From the NCBI RefSeq assembly GCF_009696375.1, contig NZ_VUMD01000003.1, positions 186,001 through 250,000 on the forward strand: DNA of 64,000 nucleotides. Direction: 5' to 3'. The position numbers were made by a program, and so were the translations under genes. Of the stretch, positions 7,839 to 16,274 are shown piece after piece; position 1 is the stretch's first letter, and every line of letters begins with the position of its first letter. This DNA comes from Clostridium porci (GTDB lineage Bacteria; Bacillota; Clostridia; Lachnospirales; Lachnospiraceae). The notes beneath the pieces are model-generated. The model made no database searches and was not told where the DNA came from. It was given only the letters and a program-made list of their open reading frames with translations.

Positions 7839-8045
7839 TTAATCAGCCTTCACACCATATTTACGATTGAACTTATCAATACGTCCACGAGCTGCGGCAG
7901 CCTTCTGCTGTCCTGTATAGAAAGAATGACATTTGGAGCAAACCTCCACATGAATATCTTCTTTCGTAGAGCCCGTTACGAACTCATTCCCGCAGTTGCA
8001 AACTACCTTTGCCTGATAATAATTTGGATGGATTCCTTCTCTCAT
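7839..8045 (-). CDS. rpmE: 50S ribosomal protein L31
   Basis: The 68-residue protein is type A L31 with the zinc-binding cysteines C-x-C and C-x-x-C (VVCNCGNEF and EVCSKCHSF), the form used when zinc is sufficient. AGAGGTG lies six bases before the ATG at 8045. It is transcribed alone from a clear promoter about 200 bases upstream and is followed by a hairpin terminator. The long untranslated leader suggests control by a ribosomal-protein leader RNA. Confidence 0.96.
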   Translation of the reverse strand: MREGIHPNYYQAKVVCNCGNEFVTGSTKEDIHVEVCSKCHSFYTGQQKAAAARGRIDKFNRKYGVKAD

Positions 8046-8244
8046 GCTTTTCACCTCTTAAATATAATTTTTTGCGGTTTCCGACCGCGGCCTCTATGCC
8101 AATCTGCCTCTGTACATTACTGGCAGCCGGTGCATCCTCACCGTCACCAGAACGCACAAATATCAGCACTGTTCAAGTTAAACCCGTCCTTTCCGTAAGG
8201 TTCCGACTCACGCAGACGGTAAAACTGCCGTCAATTCAGACAGC
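8046..8244 (-). promoter_or_regulatory. long rpmE 5' leader (candidate L31 leader RNA)
   Basis: About 200 untranslated bases lie between the predicted transcription start and rpmE. They can form several hairpins, including GACGG...CCGTC and GCGGT-CGGAA-ACCGC just before the ribosome-binding site. L31 leader RNAs that bind the L31 protein are described in several phyla including Firmicutes; I infer one here from position and length, not from a matched consensus. Confidence 0.4.
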
Positions 8245-8250
8245 CTAGAC

Positions 8251-8279
8251 ATTGTAGCATGAAATGCAAGAAAATGCAA
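8251..8279 (-). promoter_or_regulatory. rpmE promoter
   Basis: On the minus strand TTGCAT (8279-8274) and TACAAT (8256-8251) are 17 bases apart, a good vegetative sigma-type promoter. It lies back-to-back with the mscL gene. Confidence 0.65.
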
Positions 8280-8398
8280 GTTTTTTGGATAAATAAAATT
8301 AACCCTAAAATCGATCAAATTATTACAAATTTAAGCTGGCTAAATTCCCCCTCATGGTGTAAACTATACGTAATACAAACGATTAGGAGGTTCTTACT

Positions 8399-8839
8399 AT
8401 GAGCAACTTAAACAACGTGCTGAAGGAATTCAAGTCATTTATACTCAAGGGCAACATTATCGATATGGCAGTGGGCGTTATCATCGGCGGCGCCTTCAGT
8501 AAAATAGTAACCTCCCTGGTAAACGATATCCTGATGCCTGCACTGGGAGCTTTAATGGGAGGAGCCAGCTTCAACACCCTTAAGCTCGTTATTAACCCTG
8601 CCACCGAAACGACGGAGGAAGCCGCTATATTATACGGCAGCTTTCTCCAAAATGTCCTTGATTTTATGATTATTGGCGCCTGTATGTTTTTTATGGTTAA
8701 GGCCATAGCTGTGATCAATTCCCGATTCAGGAGCCAGGAAGCTACCGCAAAGGAAGCTGCCGCACCAGCCGGCCCTACCCAGGAGGAGCTGCTGGCTGAA
8801 ATCAGAGATCTGTTAAGGGATCGTCAGGGCCAGCTCTAA
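8399..8839 (+). CDS. mscL: large-conductance mechanosensitive channel
   Basis: The 146-residue membrane protein opens under membrane tension to release solutes in osmotic downshock. The family N-terminus is clear (LKEFKSFILKGNIIDMAVGVIIG, the S1 helix and first membrane helix), a second helix follows (FLQNVLDFMIIGACMFFMV), and the C-terminal helical bundle carries EELLAEIRDLL. The Ala/Pro-rich linker at about 115-128 is normal. AGGAGG lies eight bases before the ATG. It converges on rho with only seven bases between stops. Confidence 0.96.
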   Translation: MSNLNNVLKEFKSFILKGNIIDMAVGVIIGGAFSKIVTSLVNDILMPALGALMGGASFNTLKLVINPATETTEEAAILYGSFLQNVLDFMIIGACMFFMVKAIAVINSRFRSQEATAKEAAAPAGPTQEELLAEIRDLLRDRQGQL

Positions 8840-8846
8840 AGGCTTT

Positions 8847-10406
8847 TTAAAAGAATCTTATCTTCTTGGCATTTTCCACAAACTCCCGGTTGTTTCTGGT
8901 TCGCGCGAACAGATCCAGTATCTTTTCCACTGCGTCCTCAGGCTTCAGGGAGTTCGTTGCCTTTCGTACAATATCCACAGCCTCCTGCTCCTCCCGGTTT
9001 AACAGAAGGTCATCCCTTCTCGTTCCTGACTTTAATATATCAATCGCAGGGAAAATACGCTTTTCTGACAGCTTTCTGTCCAGCACCAGCTCCATATTGC
9101 CGGTTCCTTTAAATTCCTCATATACCACATCATCCATACGGCTGCCCGTATCCACCAGGGCTGTGGCAAGAATGGTCAGGCTGCCCTGCTCACGCATATT
9201 CCGGGCCGCCCCGAAAAACCGCTTCGGCATATGGAGGGCTGCCGGGTCCAAACCCCCGGACAGAGTGCGCCCGCTGGGCGCTACCGTCAGGTTATACGCC
9301 CTTGCCAGGCGCGTGATGCTGTCCAGAAGGATAATTACGTCACGGCCATGCTCCACCAGACGCTTCGCCCGCTCAATTACCATCTCGGAAACTCTCTTGT
9401 GACGATCAGGCAGCTCGTCAAAGGTAGAGTATATAACCTCCACATTCGGCCCTACAATGGCTTCCTTTATATCTGTAACCTCCTCAGGGCGCTCATCAAT
9501 CAGAAGTATCATCAAATGCATCTCCGGATGATTGGTCGTGATAGCCTTTGCCACCTGCTTTAGCAGTGTAGTTTTACCTGCTTTCGGAGGCGATACTATC
9601 ATTCCGCGCTGTCCCTTTCCGATAGGGGAAAGCAGATCCATAACGCGCATCGCCACTGAGGTTCTCTCATGGGGATTCTCCATATGCAGACGCTGGTTTG
9701 GAAAGATCGGTGTCAAATCCTCAAAATTCGGCCGTTTCTCCGTAGCGCTCACAGGGTAGCCATTTACTGTCTTAATATACAAAAGAGCTGCAAACTTCTC
9801 GGTTACTGTTTTAATTCTGCGGTTTCCGATGATAATGTCTCCTGTCTTTAAATTAAAACGGCGAATCTGTGAGGGCGCTACATAGACATCGTTATCTCCG
9901 GGGAGGAAATTTTCACAGCGGATAAATCCAAAGCCGTCAGGCATAACCTCTAGAATTCCATTGGCCTCAATTCCGCTGTCCAACTCCGCAATGTCCTGGG
10001 GGCTCAGGCCCAGAGCGTCGTTCTTCGGCTCTATTCTGGCCGGACGCTGCTCCCCGCTGTCTGAGGACGCCGCCTGTCCTCCGCTGTTTGCATATGTCCT
10101 GGACTGCTGAGGCCTGGATTGGCTGAATTTATTGTCATAGGCTCTGGTATTGCCATGGCGGTTGTCCATCTTATGGTTATCCGCGCTCTCATGCTCTCTG
10201 GAACGAGACGTTTCCTGATGAACTCCGCCTTCTGTCTTTTCCTCGTTTTTAATTTCCACAGGCTTGACCTGGGGATTGTTCTCTGCCTCTTTGCAAAGAA
10301 GCGCAATAATTTCTGCCTTACGCATGGCGCTGATACCTTTAATCCCCTGGTTCTTGGCCATTTCTTTCAATTCTGCCAAAGGCAGTGTCTGCAATTTCTC
10401 CCGCAT
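8847..10406 (-). CDS. rho: transcription termination factor Rho
   Basis: The 519-residue RNA helicase ends transcription by pulling RNA from polymerase. Order: Rho N helical domain (1-42), a long polar disordered insert rich in N, Q, R, S, E and H (about 43-130), cold-shock RNA-binding domain (150-220), then the hexameric ATPase with Walker A SPPKAGKTT (272-280) and the Rho signature around RTLSGGLDPAALHMPKRF. AAGGAG is seven bases upstream of the ATG. The insert makes it longer than E. coli Rho (419). It has its own promoter and a leader of about 185 bases. Confidence 0.97.
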   Translation of the reverse strand: MREKLQTLPLAELKEMAKNQGIKGISAMRKAEIIALLCKEAENNPQVKPVEIKNEEKTEGGVHQETSRSREHESADNHKMDNRHGNTRAYDNKFSQSRPQQSRTYANSGGQAASSDSGEQRPARIEPKNDALGLSPQDIAELDSGIEANGILEVMPDGFGFIRCENFLPGDNDVYVAPSQIRRFNLKTGDIIIGNRRIKTVTEKFAALLYIKTVNGYPVSATEKRPNFEDLTPIFPNQRLHMENPHERTSVAMRVMDLLSPIGKGQRGMIVSPPKAGKTTLLKQVAKAITTNHPEMHLMILLIDERPEEVTDIKEAIVGPNVEVIYSTFDELPDRHKRVSEMVIERAKRLVEHGRDVIILLDSITRLARAYNLTVAPSGRTLSGGLDPAALHMPKRFFGAARNMREQGSLTILATALVDTGSRMDDVVYEEFKGTGNMELVLDRKLSEKRIFPAIDILKSGTRRDDLLLNREEQEAVDIVRKATNSLKPEDAVEKILDLFARTRNNREFVENAKKIRFF

Positions 10407-10596
10407 ATCTTTTCTCCTTATCCTATCTCAATACCCATACCGGCATTGATAACCTGACAGGTATTGGACGTACTTACTCCCTTTTAATTTTGTTCATTCA
10501 ATTTCGGGGTTGTTCATTCCAGAATTCGGAATTGCTTGGAACTAACAGATAGCCGGCAACATTCAGACAGCAGCCAGACAATCCATGTATAGGTTT

Positions 10597-10626
10597 ATTA
10601 TATACATGAATATCCGAAAATGTAAA
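10597..10626 (-). promoter_or_regulatory. rho promoter with long leader
   Basis: On the minus strand TTTACA (10626-10621) and TATAAT (10602-10597) are 18 bases apart. The predicted mRNA start leaves about 185 untranslated bases before rho, room for Rho autoregulation as known in other bacteria. Confidence 0.55.
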
Positions 10627-10682
10627 GTATATTTTAATTATTTTTTTATTGAAAAAAATTCTTTCCACCTTCCTGTCTCAAT

Positions 10683-12005
10683 TTACGTTTTGTCCTTCAG
10701 CCATTTCATGTGCTCCTTGATTCTTCTTTCATATCCGTTATCGGAGGGCTCATAAAAAATGCTTCCCTCCATGCCGTCAGGCAGATACTGCTGCTCCACA
10801 TAATGCTTCGGAAAATCGTGGGCGTACTGGTATCCTGTCCCTCGCCCCAACTTCTTAGCCCCCCTGTAATGCTTGTCCTGAAGATGAACAGGCACAGGCA
10901 TAGTCCTCTGTGTTCTCACAGCTTCCTCTGCCTTGTCAATCGCCATACAGGCAGAATTGCTTTTTGGAGCAGAAGCTACATAGAGGACTGCCTGAGACAA
11001 TATGATCCGCGCTTCAGGAAGCCCCACCCGCTCTGCTGCCAAAGCTGCGCTGACAGCTACATTCAGAGCCTGAGGATCTGCATTTCCCACATCCTCCGAC
11101 GCGCATATGATAATTCTTCTGGCTATAAACTTAATATCCTCCCCTGCATAGAGCATCCGCGCCAGATAATATACGGCCGCGTCCGGATCAGAGCCCCGCA
11201 TGCTCTTTATAAAGGCTGAGATGGTGTCATAGTGGTTATCTCCGCTTTTATCGTAGCCTACGGCCCGCTTCTGAATACATTCCTGTGCCACCGGCAGGTC
11301 AATATGTATCGTTCCGTCCGTCCCCCGCTCTGTAGTCAAAACCCCCAGCTCTATCGCATTAAGCGCCGCCCTGGCGTCTCCGTTAGCCATATCAGCCAAA
11401 AAATCAGCCGCTTCCTCATCAATAACAGCCTCGTAAGCGCCCATTCCCCTCTCCTTATCATAGACAGCCCGTCGTATCAGCTCCTTGATATCCTCCTTCT
11501 CCAATGCCTTAAGCTCAAATATCCTGGATCTGGATAGCAAAGCCCCATTCACCTCAAAATATGGATTTTCTGTGGTAGCTCCTATGAGAATCAGTGTGCC
11601 GTCCTCCACAAAGGGGAGGAGATAATCCTGCTGTCCCTTGTTAAAACGATGAATCTCATCCACAAACAATATGGTTCTCCTTCCATACATCCCCATATTG
11701 TCCTTTGCCTCATTGACTACTTCCTCCATATCCTTTTTCCCGGCTACGGTGGCGTTAATCTGCTTAAAATCCGCACTGGTGGTATTGGCAATGACCCTAG
11801 CCAGCGTAGTCTTTCCTGTTCCGGGAGGACCATAGAAAATAATGGAGCCCAGCTTATCTGCCTGAATCGCTCTGTACAGCAGCTTATCCTTTCCCACAAT
11901 ATGCCGCTGTCCCACCACCTCGTCCAGCGTGCGCGGACGTAGCCTGGAAGCAAGGGGAGCTTCCTTATCCATAGTATTCTCTCTCATATAATCAAATAAA
12001 TCCAT
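10683..12005 (-). CDS. rarA: replication-associated recombination AAA+ ATPase RarA
   Basis: The 440-residue protein (MgsA/RarA/WRNIP1 family) acts at stalled replication forks. It has an N-terminal LASRLRPRTLDEVVGQ segment, Walker A YGPPGTGKTT, Walker B ILFVDEIHRF, sensor 1 IGATTENP, then the clamp-loader-like C-terminal oligomerisation domain with the family's HYRGAKKLGRGTGY. The ATG at 12005 is preferred; the frame extends four codons to a TTG. It lies upstream of rho, with a separate rho promoter between them. Confidence 0.95.
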   Translation of the reverse strand: MDLFDYMRENTMDKEAPLASRLRPRTLDEVVGQRHIVGKDKLLYRAIQADKLGSIIFYGPPGTGKTTLARVIANTTSADFKQINATVAGKKDMEEVVNEAKDNMGMYGRRTILFVDEIHRFNKGQQDYLLPFVEDGTLILIGATTENPYFEVNGALLSRSRIFELKALEKEDIKELIRRAVYDKERGMGAYEAVIDEEAADFLADMANGDARAALNAIELGVLTTERGTDGTIHIDLPVAQECIQKRAVGYDKSGDNHYDTISAFIKSMRGSDPDAAVYYLARMLYAGEDIKFIARRIIICASEDVGNADPQALNVAVSAALAAERVGLPEARIILSQAVLYVASAPKSNSACMAIDKAEEAVRTQRTMPVPVHLQDKHYRGAKKLGRGTGYQYAHDFPKHYVEQQYLPDGMEGSIFYEPSDNGYERRIKEHMKWLKDKT

Positions 12006-12053
12006 TTTACACCCCAATCATTCTTATCAGTTTTGCACTGCCGGACTATCGCC

Positions 12054-12782
12054 TCAGTCTATCAGCAATTCATCAACTGTTACAAAGGTATACCCCTCTT
12101 TGGTTAAGGCATCCACAAGCTCCAGGGCTGCCTCCACCGATGAAGGAAAGATGTCGTGCATTAATATAATATCCCCATCCTCAACATCTTTCAAGACTCT
12201 CTTTACAATCCTGTTTTTATTTCTCAGCTTCCAATCCAGGGAATCCACCGACCACAGCACAGTAGTCATACCCACCTCACATTCCAGTTCCTCATTCCAG
12301 TCTCCGAAAGGAGGGCGCATGTATTGAGGCCGTTCTTCCGTGATGTTTTCAATCAGACTGCTGGTTTTGTCCACGCCATCACAGGCGGCTCCTGCCCCTG
12401 CCTTCGTTAGCTGTACATGGCTGTAGCTGTGATTCCCTATTAGGTGGCCCTCCTCCTTCATCCGTTTCACGATCTCCTCATTGCCCTCAATGCTCTGTCC
12501 CATAAGAAAAAAGGTGGCGTGGACTCCCCTCTGTTTCAGCCCGTCTAACAGTCTTGGGGTACAATCCTTGTGAGGGCCGTCATCAAAGGTGAGCGCCACA
12601 CATTTTCCCTCCAATCCCTTTGCCCTGTCCAAAATGCCGCCTTCCTCCCAGGGCAAGGCGCCTGAGTTCGCTGCCACATGAGCCGCTTCCCTTTCTCTGA
12701 CCATATATACAAGCACCATCCCCAAACACACATCAATTCCACATACCAGCGCCAAAAGCTTTAACCTCATTTTGAACTTCAA
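12054..12782 (-). CDS. polysaccharide deacetylase (NodB domain), membrane-anchored
   Basis: The 242-residue protein has an N-terminal membrane helix (about 5-27) and then a NodB domain: TFDDGPH (catalytic and metal Asp), HSYSH (metal His pair), RPPFGDW and the closing MHDIF motif. It should remove acetyl groups from peptidoglycan GlcNAc/MurNAc or another surface glycan. The likely start is TTG at 12782 with GAGGG upstream; an ATG four codons in has worse spacing. Its place beside two wall-binding proteins fits cell-envelope work. Confidence 0.87.
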   Translation of the reverse strand: MKFKMRLKLLALVCGIDVCLGMVLVYMVREREAAHVAANSGALPWEEGGILDRAKGLEGKCVALTFDDGPHKDCTPRLLDGLKQRGVHATFFLMGQSIEGNEEIVKRMKEEGHLIGNHSYSHVQLTKAGAGAACDGVDKTSSLIENITEERPQYMRPPFGDWNEELECEVGMTTVLWSVDSLDWKLRNKNRIVKRVLKDVEDGDIILMHDIFPSSVEAALELVDALTKEGYTFVTVDELLID

Positions 12783-12852
12783 GCCCCATTTCCCTCTTTC
12801 CTACATACACTTTATCTGATAAGTATATGCAGGAAGCCCTGGTAAAATGACG

Positions 12853-12907
12853 GTAAGAAAAGCCACTGCCAAGCAGCGGCAAAGGGGAGCTGCTGCCTGG
12901 CGGTGGC
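12853..12907 (-). terminator. strong terminator downstream of the GH25 gene
   Basis: On the minus strand an imperfect stem of about 19 bases (GCCACCGCCAGGCAGCAGC against GCCGCTGCTTGGCAGTGGC) encloses a short loop and is followed by TTTTCTT. It separates the lysozyme gene from the deacetylase gene. Confidence 0.75.
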
Positions 12908-12919
12908 TTTAATCCTAAA

Positions 12920-12963
12920 GGCAGCGATCCTGATGGATATGGGGCATATCCTGCCGGATGCTG
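12920..12963. other. nested inverted repeats (potential cruciform or RNA fold)
   Basis: An outer pair, ggcagc-g-atcc and ggatgctgcc, encloses an inner perfect pair, ggatatg-ggg-catatcc. On the minus strand it lies between the GH25 stop and the terminator, so it would be a structured 3' untranslated region or part of a small RNA. Confidence 0.5.
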
Positions 12964-13051
12964 CCAGGGAAACCGGATAACCCGCAACGTTCTGCAGGCA
13001 TCTGTAACCCTGTGTCAATTTATAAAACGCTTCCAAATACGGATCAGGCTA

Positions 13052-14764
13052 TTACACTCCAGGCCCTACCGGTATAACCACAGCGCCCGGCCCTCCAGAC
13101 GCCCCCGGAGAGCCACCCTGGGAAGCGTCTGGTGTGCCTGTTACTGTCTGTTCTCCGGCTCCTTCCTCCTGAATCTGACTCAAAACGCCGCTTCCGTCTG
13201 CCTGATAACTGATACCTCCAATATCCACCGTCGTGTTTACAGCCATACGTCCTGTGGATGGCTCCATGTAGTAGTGAAGGCCGTTCACGTCAGTCATACC
13301 AACAGACATGCGGCCGGAGCTGTCAAAATAATACCATGCGCCGTCCATCTCACGCCAGCCGGTAGCCATAACGCCGGAACCCTTCAGAAAATAGCGGCTT
13401 TTGCCTTCCTCCAGCCAGCCCGTCTGCATCACGCCCTGATCATTGGAGTAGTACCAGCTTCCGTTATCATTGATCCAGCCCTTGGAAAGAACACCGCTGG
13501 AATCCAGATAGTACCACTGATCATTCTGGTTGATCCAGCCCTTGGCCATAGCGCCGGAGTTCTCCAGAAAATACCGCCTGCCATTTTCCTCCAGCCAGCC
13601 TGTCTGCATCACACCCTGACCATTGGAATAATACCATATTCCCTTGTCATTGATCCAGCCCTTGGAGAGTTCGCCTGAGCTGCCGAAGTAATACCATTGA
13701 CCCTTGTCCATCTTCCAGCCAGTTACCATCTTTCCTGTGCTGTCATCCAGATAGTAATCCTTTCCTGAGTGATTCAGCCAGCCTTTGGAGGCAAGTCCAT
13801 CCCCGTTCATATAATACCAGCTGCCGCTATCATTAATCCAGTTATTCTTTTGTTTTACATAATTTTGATAGTAATAGGTCTGTCCGTTGATGGTTCTCCA
13901 TGTATTGGCAGGAATGACAGGGCTGAAATCTGTATACTGGAAATTAATATCCACATTGCCGCTGATTCCATTTACCCTTCCTGTACTGGAAGCTTGCCAC
14001 ATGACCGGATTCTGGTATACAGGTCTGGCAGAATATCTGGCTGCCCATACAGGATAATTCATCAGGCTAATATCCAGCCGGTTGGCCAGCCAATAATCAT
14101 TAGCATAAATCATAGGATAATAGCCAGCTGCTTTAATCCTTTCCCCAAAAGCATTGGCAATTTCTGCCAGCTGCTCCTTGGAAAGGGCTGCCTGCACATC
14201 GTCCTCCATGTCAAAGGCAACCGGAAAAGACACAGGATAATCGTGAATCAGATTCAGGACAAAATCAGCCTCCTCCACAGCCATCTCAGGTGAAGTTGCC
14301 AGGGAGTAAATGTAGACGCCTACCTGGATTCCCGCTGCACTGGCCTGCTGAATATTTCTATGAAAGAAAGGATCTACTGCCCCCTTGGAACGGGTTCCCA
14401 GCATAACAAAGGACACATCATCAGCTGCCACCTGGCTCCAGTTAATCTCTCCCTGCCATCTGGAGACGTCAATGCCTCTGGCAATTACATTCTCAATGGG
14501 TGTACCGTCCGGCATCTGATATGTACCGTTTACCTTTTTCCATGCATTAGGGTTTGCTGGGGCTGTATCCTGTGTGGTATTCACAGCAGCGGCTGGGGCT
14601 GTACCGGCTGCCGCTCCCGGCCCTCCCGGTGATACCGTAATACCTGGCCCCTCTCCCGGACCTGCCGCCAGGGCCGTACCGGCCGGCAGCACAGCTCCTG
14701 CTCCTATAAGGCCTGCCAGAGCCATAGCCCGCCAGCGTCTGATAGAATACATCTTGTTCTCCAT
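13052..14764 (-). CDS. secreted GH25 lysozyme with choline-binding-type repeats
   Basis: The 570-residue protein has a signal peptide (about 1-34, AGTALA cleavage region), a GH25 muramidase domain (about 92-300) with GIDVSRWQG and the catalytic FDMED, then about ten 20-residue aromatic repeats of the form KGWINDNGSWYYSNDQGVM, and a short Gly/Pro-rich tail. GH25 enzymes cut MurNAc-GlcNAc bonds; the repeats match the CW_binding_1 type that holds choline-bearing wall polymers. AAGGAG lies five bases before the ATG. It is paired with the repeat protein at 14887 and the phosphocholine-type fusion gene at 27540. Confidence 0.93.
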   Translation of the reverse strand: MENKMYSIRRWRAMALAGLIGAGAVLPAGTALAAGPGEGPGITVSPGGPGAAAGTAPAAAVNTTQDTAPANPNAWKKVNGTYQMPDGTPIENVIARGIDVSRWQGEINWSQVAADDVSFVMLGTRSKGAVDPFFHRNIQQASAAGIQVGVYIYSLATSPEMAVEEADFVLNLIHDYPVSFPVAFDMEDDVQAALSKEQLAEIANAFGERIKAAGYYPMIYANDYWLANRLDISLMNYPVWAARYSARPVYQNPVMWQASSTGRVNGISGNVDINFQYTDFSPVIPANTWRTINGQTYYYQNYVKQKNNWINDSGSWYYMNGDGLASKGWLNHSGKDYYLDDSTGKMVTGWKMDKGQWYYFGSSGELSKGWINDKGIWYYSNGQGVMQTGWLEENGRRYFLENSGAMAKGWINQNDQWYYLDSSGVLSKGWINDNGSWYYSNDQGVMQTGWLEEGKSRYFLKGSGVMATGWREMDGAWYYFDSSGRMSVGMTDVNGLHYYMEPSTGRMAVNTTVDIGGISYQADGSGVLSQIQEEGAGEQTVTGTPDASQGGSPGASGGPGAVVIPVGPGV

Positions 14765-14886
14765 AATTGCTCCTTAATAATTTTAATCATCTGTGTTTAC
14801 AGCGCTTTGCTTTTAATATTAAATTTATAAAATAAAGGTGTCAGTCTTAAACGTCGTGACACCCCCATTCATTAACATAACAGCCG

Positions 14887-15975
14887 TCAGCCCGGCCCAT
14901 CGGTCCGTCCCGGCTCCAATCCGCCGGATGAACTATTACTGCCGGCTGGGCTGTTGGTTCCAGGAGAACTGCTGCTGCCGGACGGACTGTAAATTCCAGA
15001 TGGGCTGTTGCCGGCGGAGCTGCTGCCAGGAGCACCACTGCTGATGCCCGCAGAGCCGGCCGCTCCAGGGCCCATACTGCCGCCGCTGTTACCAGAAGGA
15101 CTATTGGTCACAGTTCCGGGAGTCTGAGCCGATATACCCCCGGAATTCTGACACACACCGCTGGCATCAAAACTATACTGTGTTCCGTTGATGGTAGATG
15201 TGGTTCCTGCAATCATCCTTCCTTCGTTAGCCGGATTCAGATAGTAATATTTACCGTCAAGCTGAATCCAGCCTGTCATCATATGACCGTTGCTGTTGAA
15301 ATAATGCCAGTAATTATCAATCTGTTTCCAGCCTGTGGACATTTTTCCGTTGGAGGTATCCATATAGTATTTGTTGCCCTCGCTGTCACTAAGCCAACCG
15401 GTAAGCATCCGCCCGTCGGTATTCAGATAGAAGTAGTCCTTATCCACCTTGGCCCAGCCTGTCATCATCTTACCGTCTCTGCCAAAAAGATACCAGTTGT
15501 CCTTAATCTGAGCCCAGGAATTTACAACACACTTACCATTGCTCTGGAAATAATACCATGCCCCCTCCATCTCACGCCAGCCAGTGGCCATGGAGCCGTT
15601 CCCCCGCATGAAATAGTAGTCGTTCCCTATCTTAAGCCAGCCAGTTACCATAACGCCGTCCAGCATGTAATACCACTTGCCGTCCTCTGGATTAATCCAG
15701 CCTGTTGCCATCAGTCCATTGGGCCGGAAAAAGTACCATTTGCCGTCAATCTGCTTAAAGCCCTTTGTCATCGTCCCATTTGAAAGATCCATGTAATACC
15801 AGCCTTCACTTGTCTCCAGCCAGCCTGTATGTACCTTTCCCTTATCAATATAGATCCAATTTTCCCCTGATTTACTCCAGCCGTCCTCTGCATAGCTTGT
15901 AAATACAGACCCCCATGACAAGGCTCCAATGATACCAGCGGCAGCCACCGCCGCCCAGTATTTTCTGCGTCCCAT
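14887..15975 (-). CDS. secreted choline-binding-type repeat protein
   Basis: The 362-residue protein has a signal peptide (about 1-30, ending near TSYAED), about eleven aromatic wall-binding repeats (TGW...WYY...NG pattern, roughly 31-275) and a low-complexity Ser/Gly/Pro tail (about 280-362). It has no enzyme domain, so it may be a surface adhesin, a spacer or a structural wall protein. GGGGAGG is upstream of the ATG. The gap to the GH25 gene is short, so the two may share an mRNA. Confidence 0.88.
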   Translation of the reverse strand: MGRRKYWAAVAAAGIIGALSWGSVFTSYAEDGWSKSGENWIYIDKGKVHTGWLETSEGWYYMDLSNGTMTKGFKQIDGKWYFFRPNGLMATGWINPEDGKWYYMLDGVMVTGWLKIGNDYYFMRGNGSMATGWREMEGAWYYFQSNGKCVVNSWAQIKDNWYLFGRDGKMMTGWAKVDKDYFYLNTDGRMLTGWLSDSEGNKYYMDTSNGKMSTGWKQIDNYWHYFNSNGHMMTGWIQLDGKYYYLNPANEGRMIAGTTSTINGTQYSFDASGVCQNSGGISAQTPGTVTNSPSGNSGGSMGPGAAGSAGISSGAPGSSSAGNSPSGIYSPSGSSSSPGTNSPAGSNSSSGGLEPGRTDGPG

Positions 15976-16274
15976 GTGTCATCCTCCCCTTTATGAGTAT
16001 TTAGAGGCCTTCTTTTGGTCTCTTGCGTATGATACATGCCACCTGAACCAGACGGGCAGCTTCGCCCCCTAATCCAATGGCCTCTCTATTCTGCCTGCAG
16101 CGTATTCCTGCTTTTGACCGCAAAAACACCCAGCTTCTTACATATTTTCGATTATAGCACAAACACGTATGTATTTGGTAACAATTTTTTTACAATTTTC
16201 GTAATAATTTTAATTTCTAATTCGTGATAAAACTTATTTTTTATGATAGAATATGTAATTAGGAGGTATCGGCT

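Noticed and set aside
13274-15783. Long plus-strand open frames opposite the choline-binding-type genes
   Set aside because: They are antisense to repetitive coding sequence and lack ribosome-binding sites and recognisable domains.
14887-15975. Regular 60-base periodicity considered as a possible CRISPR or satellite repeat
   Set aside because: It is the DNA image of 20-residue wall-binding protein repeats, with coding-type variation.
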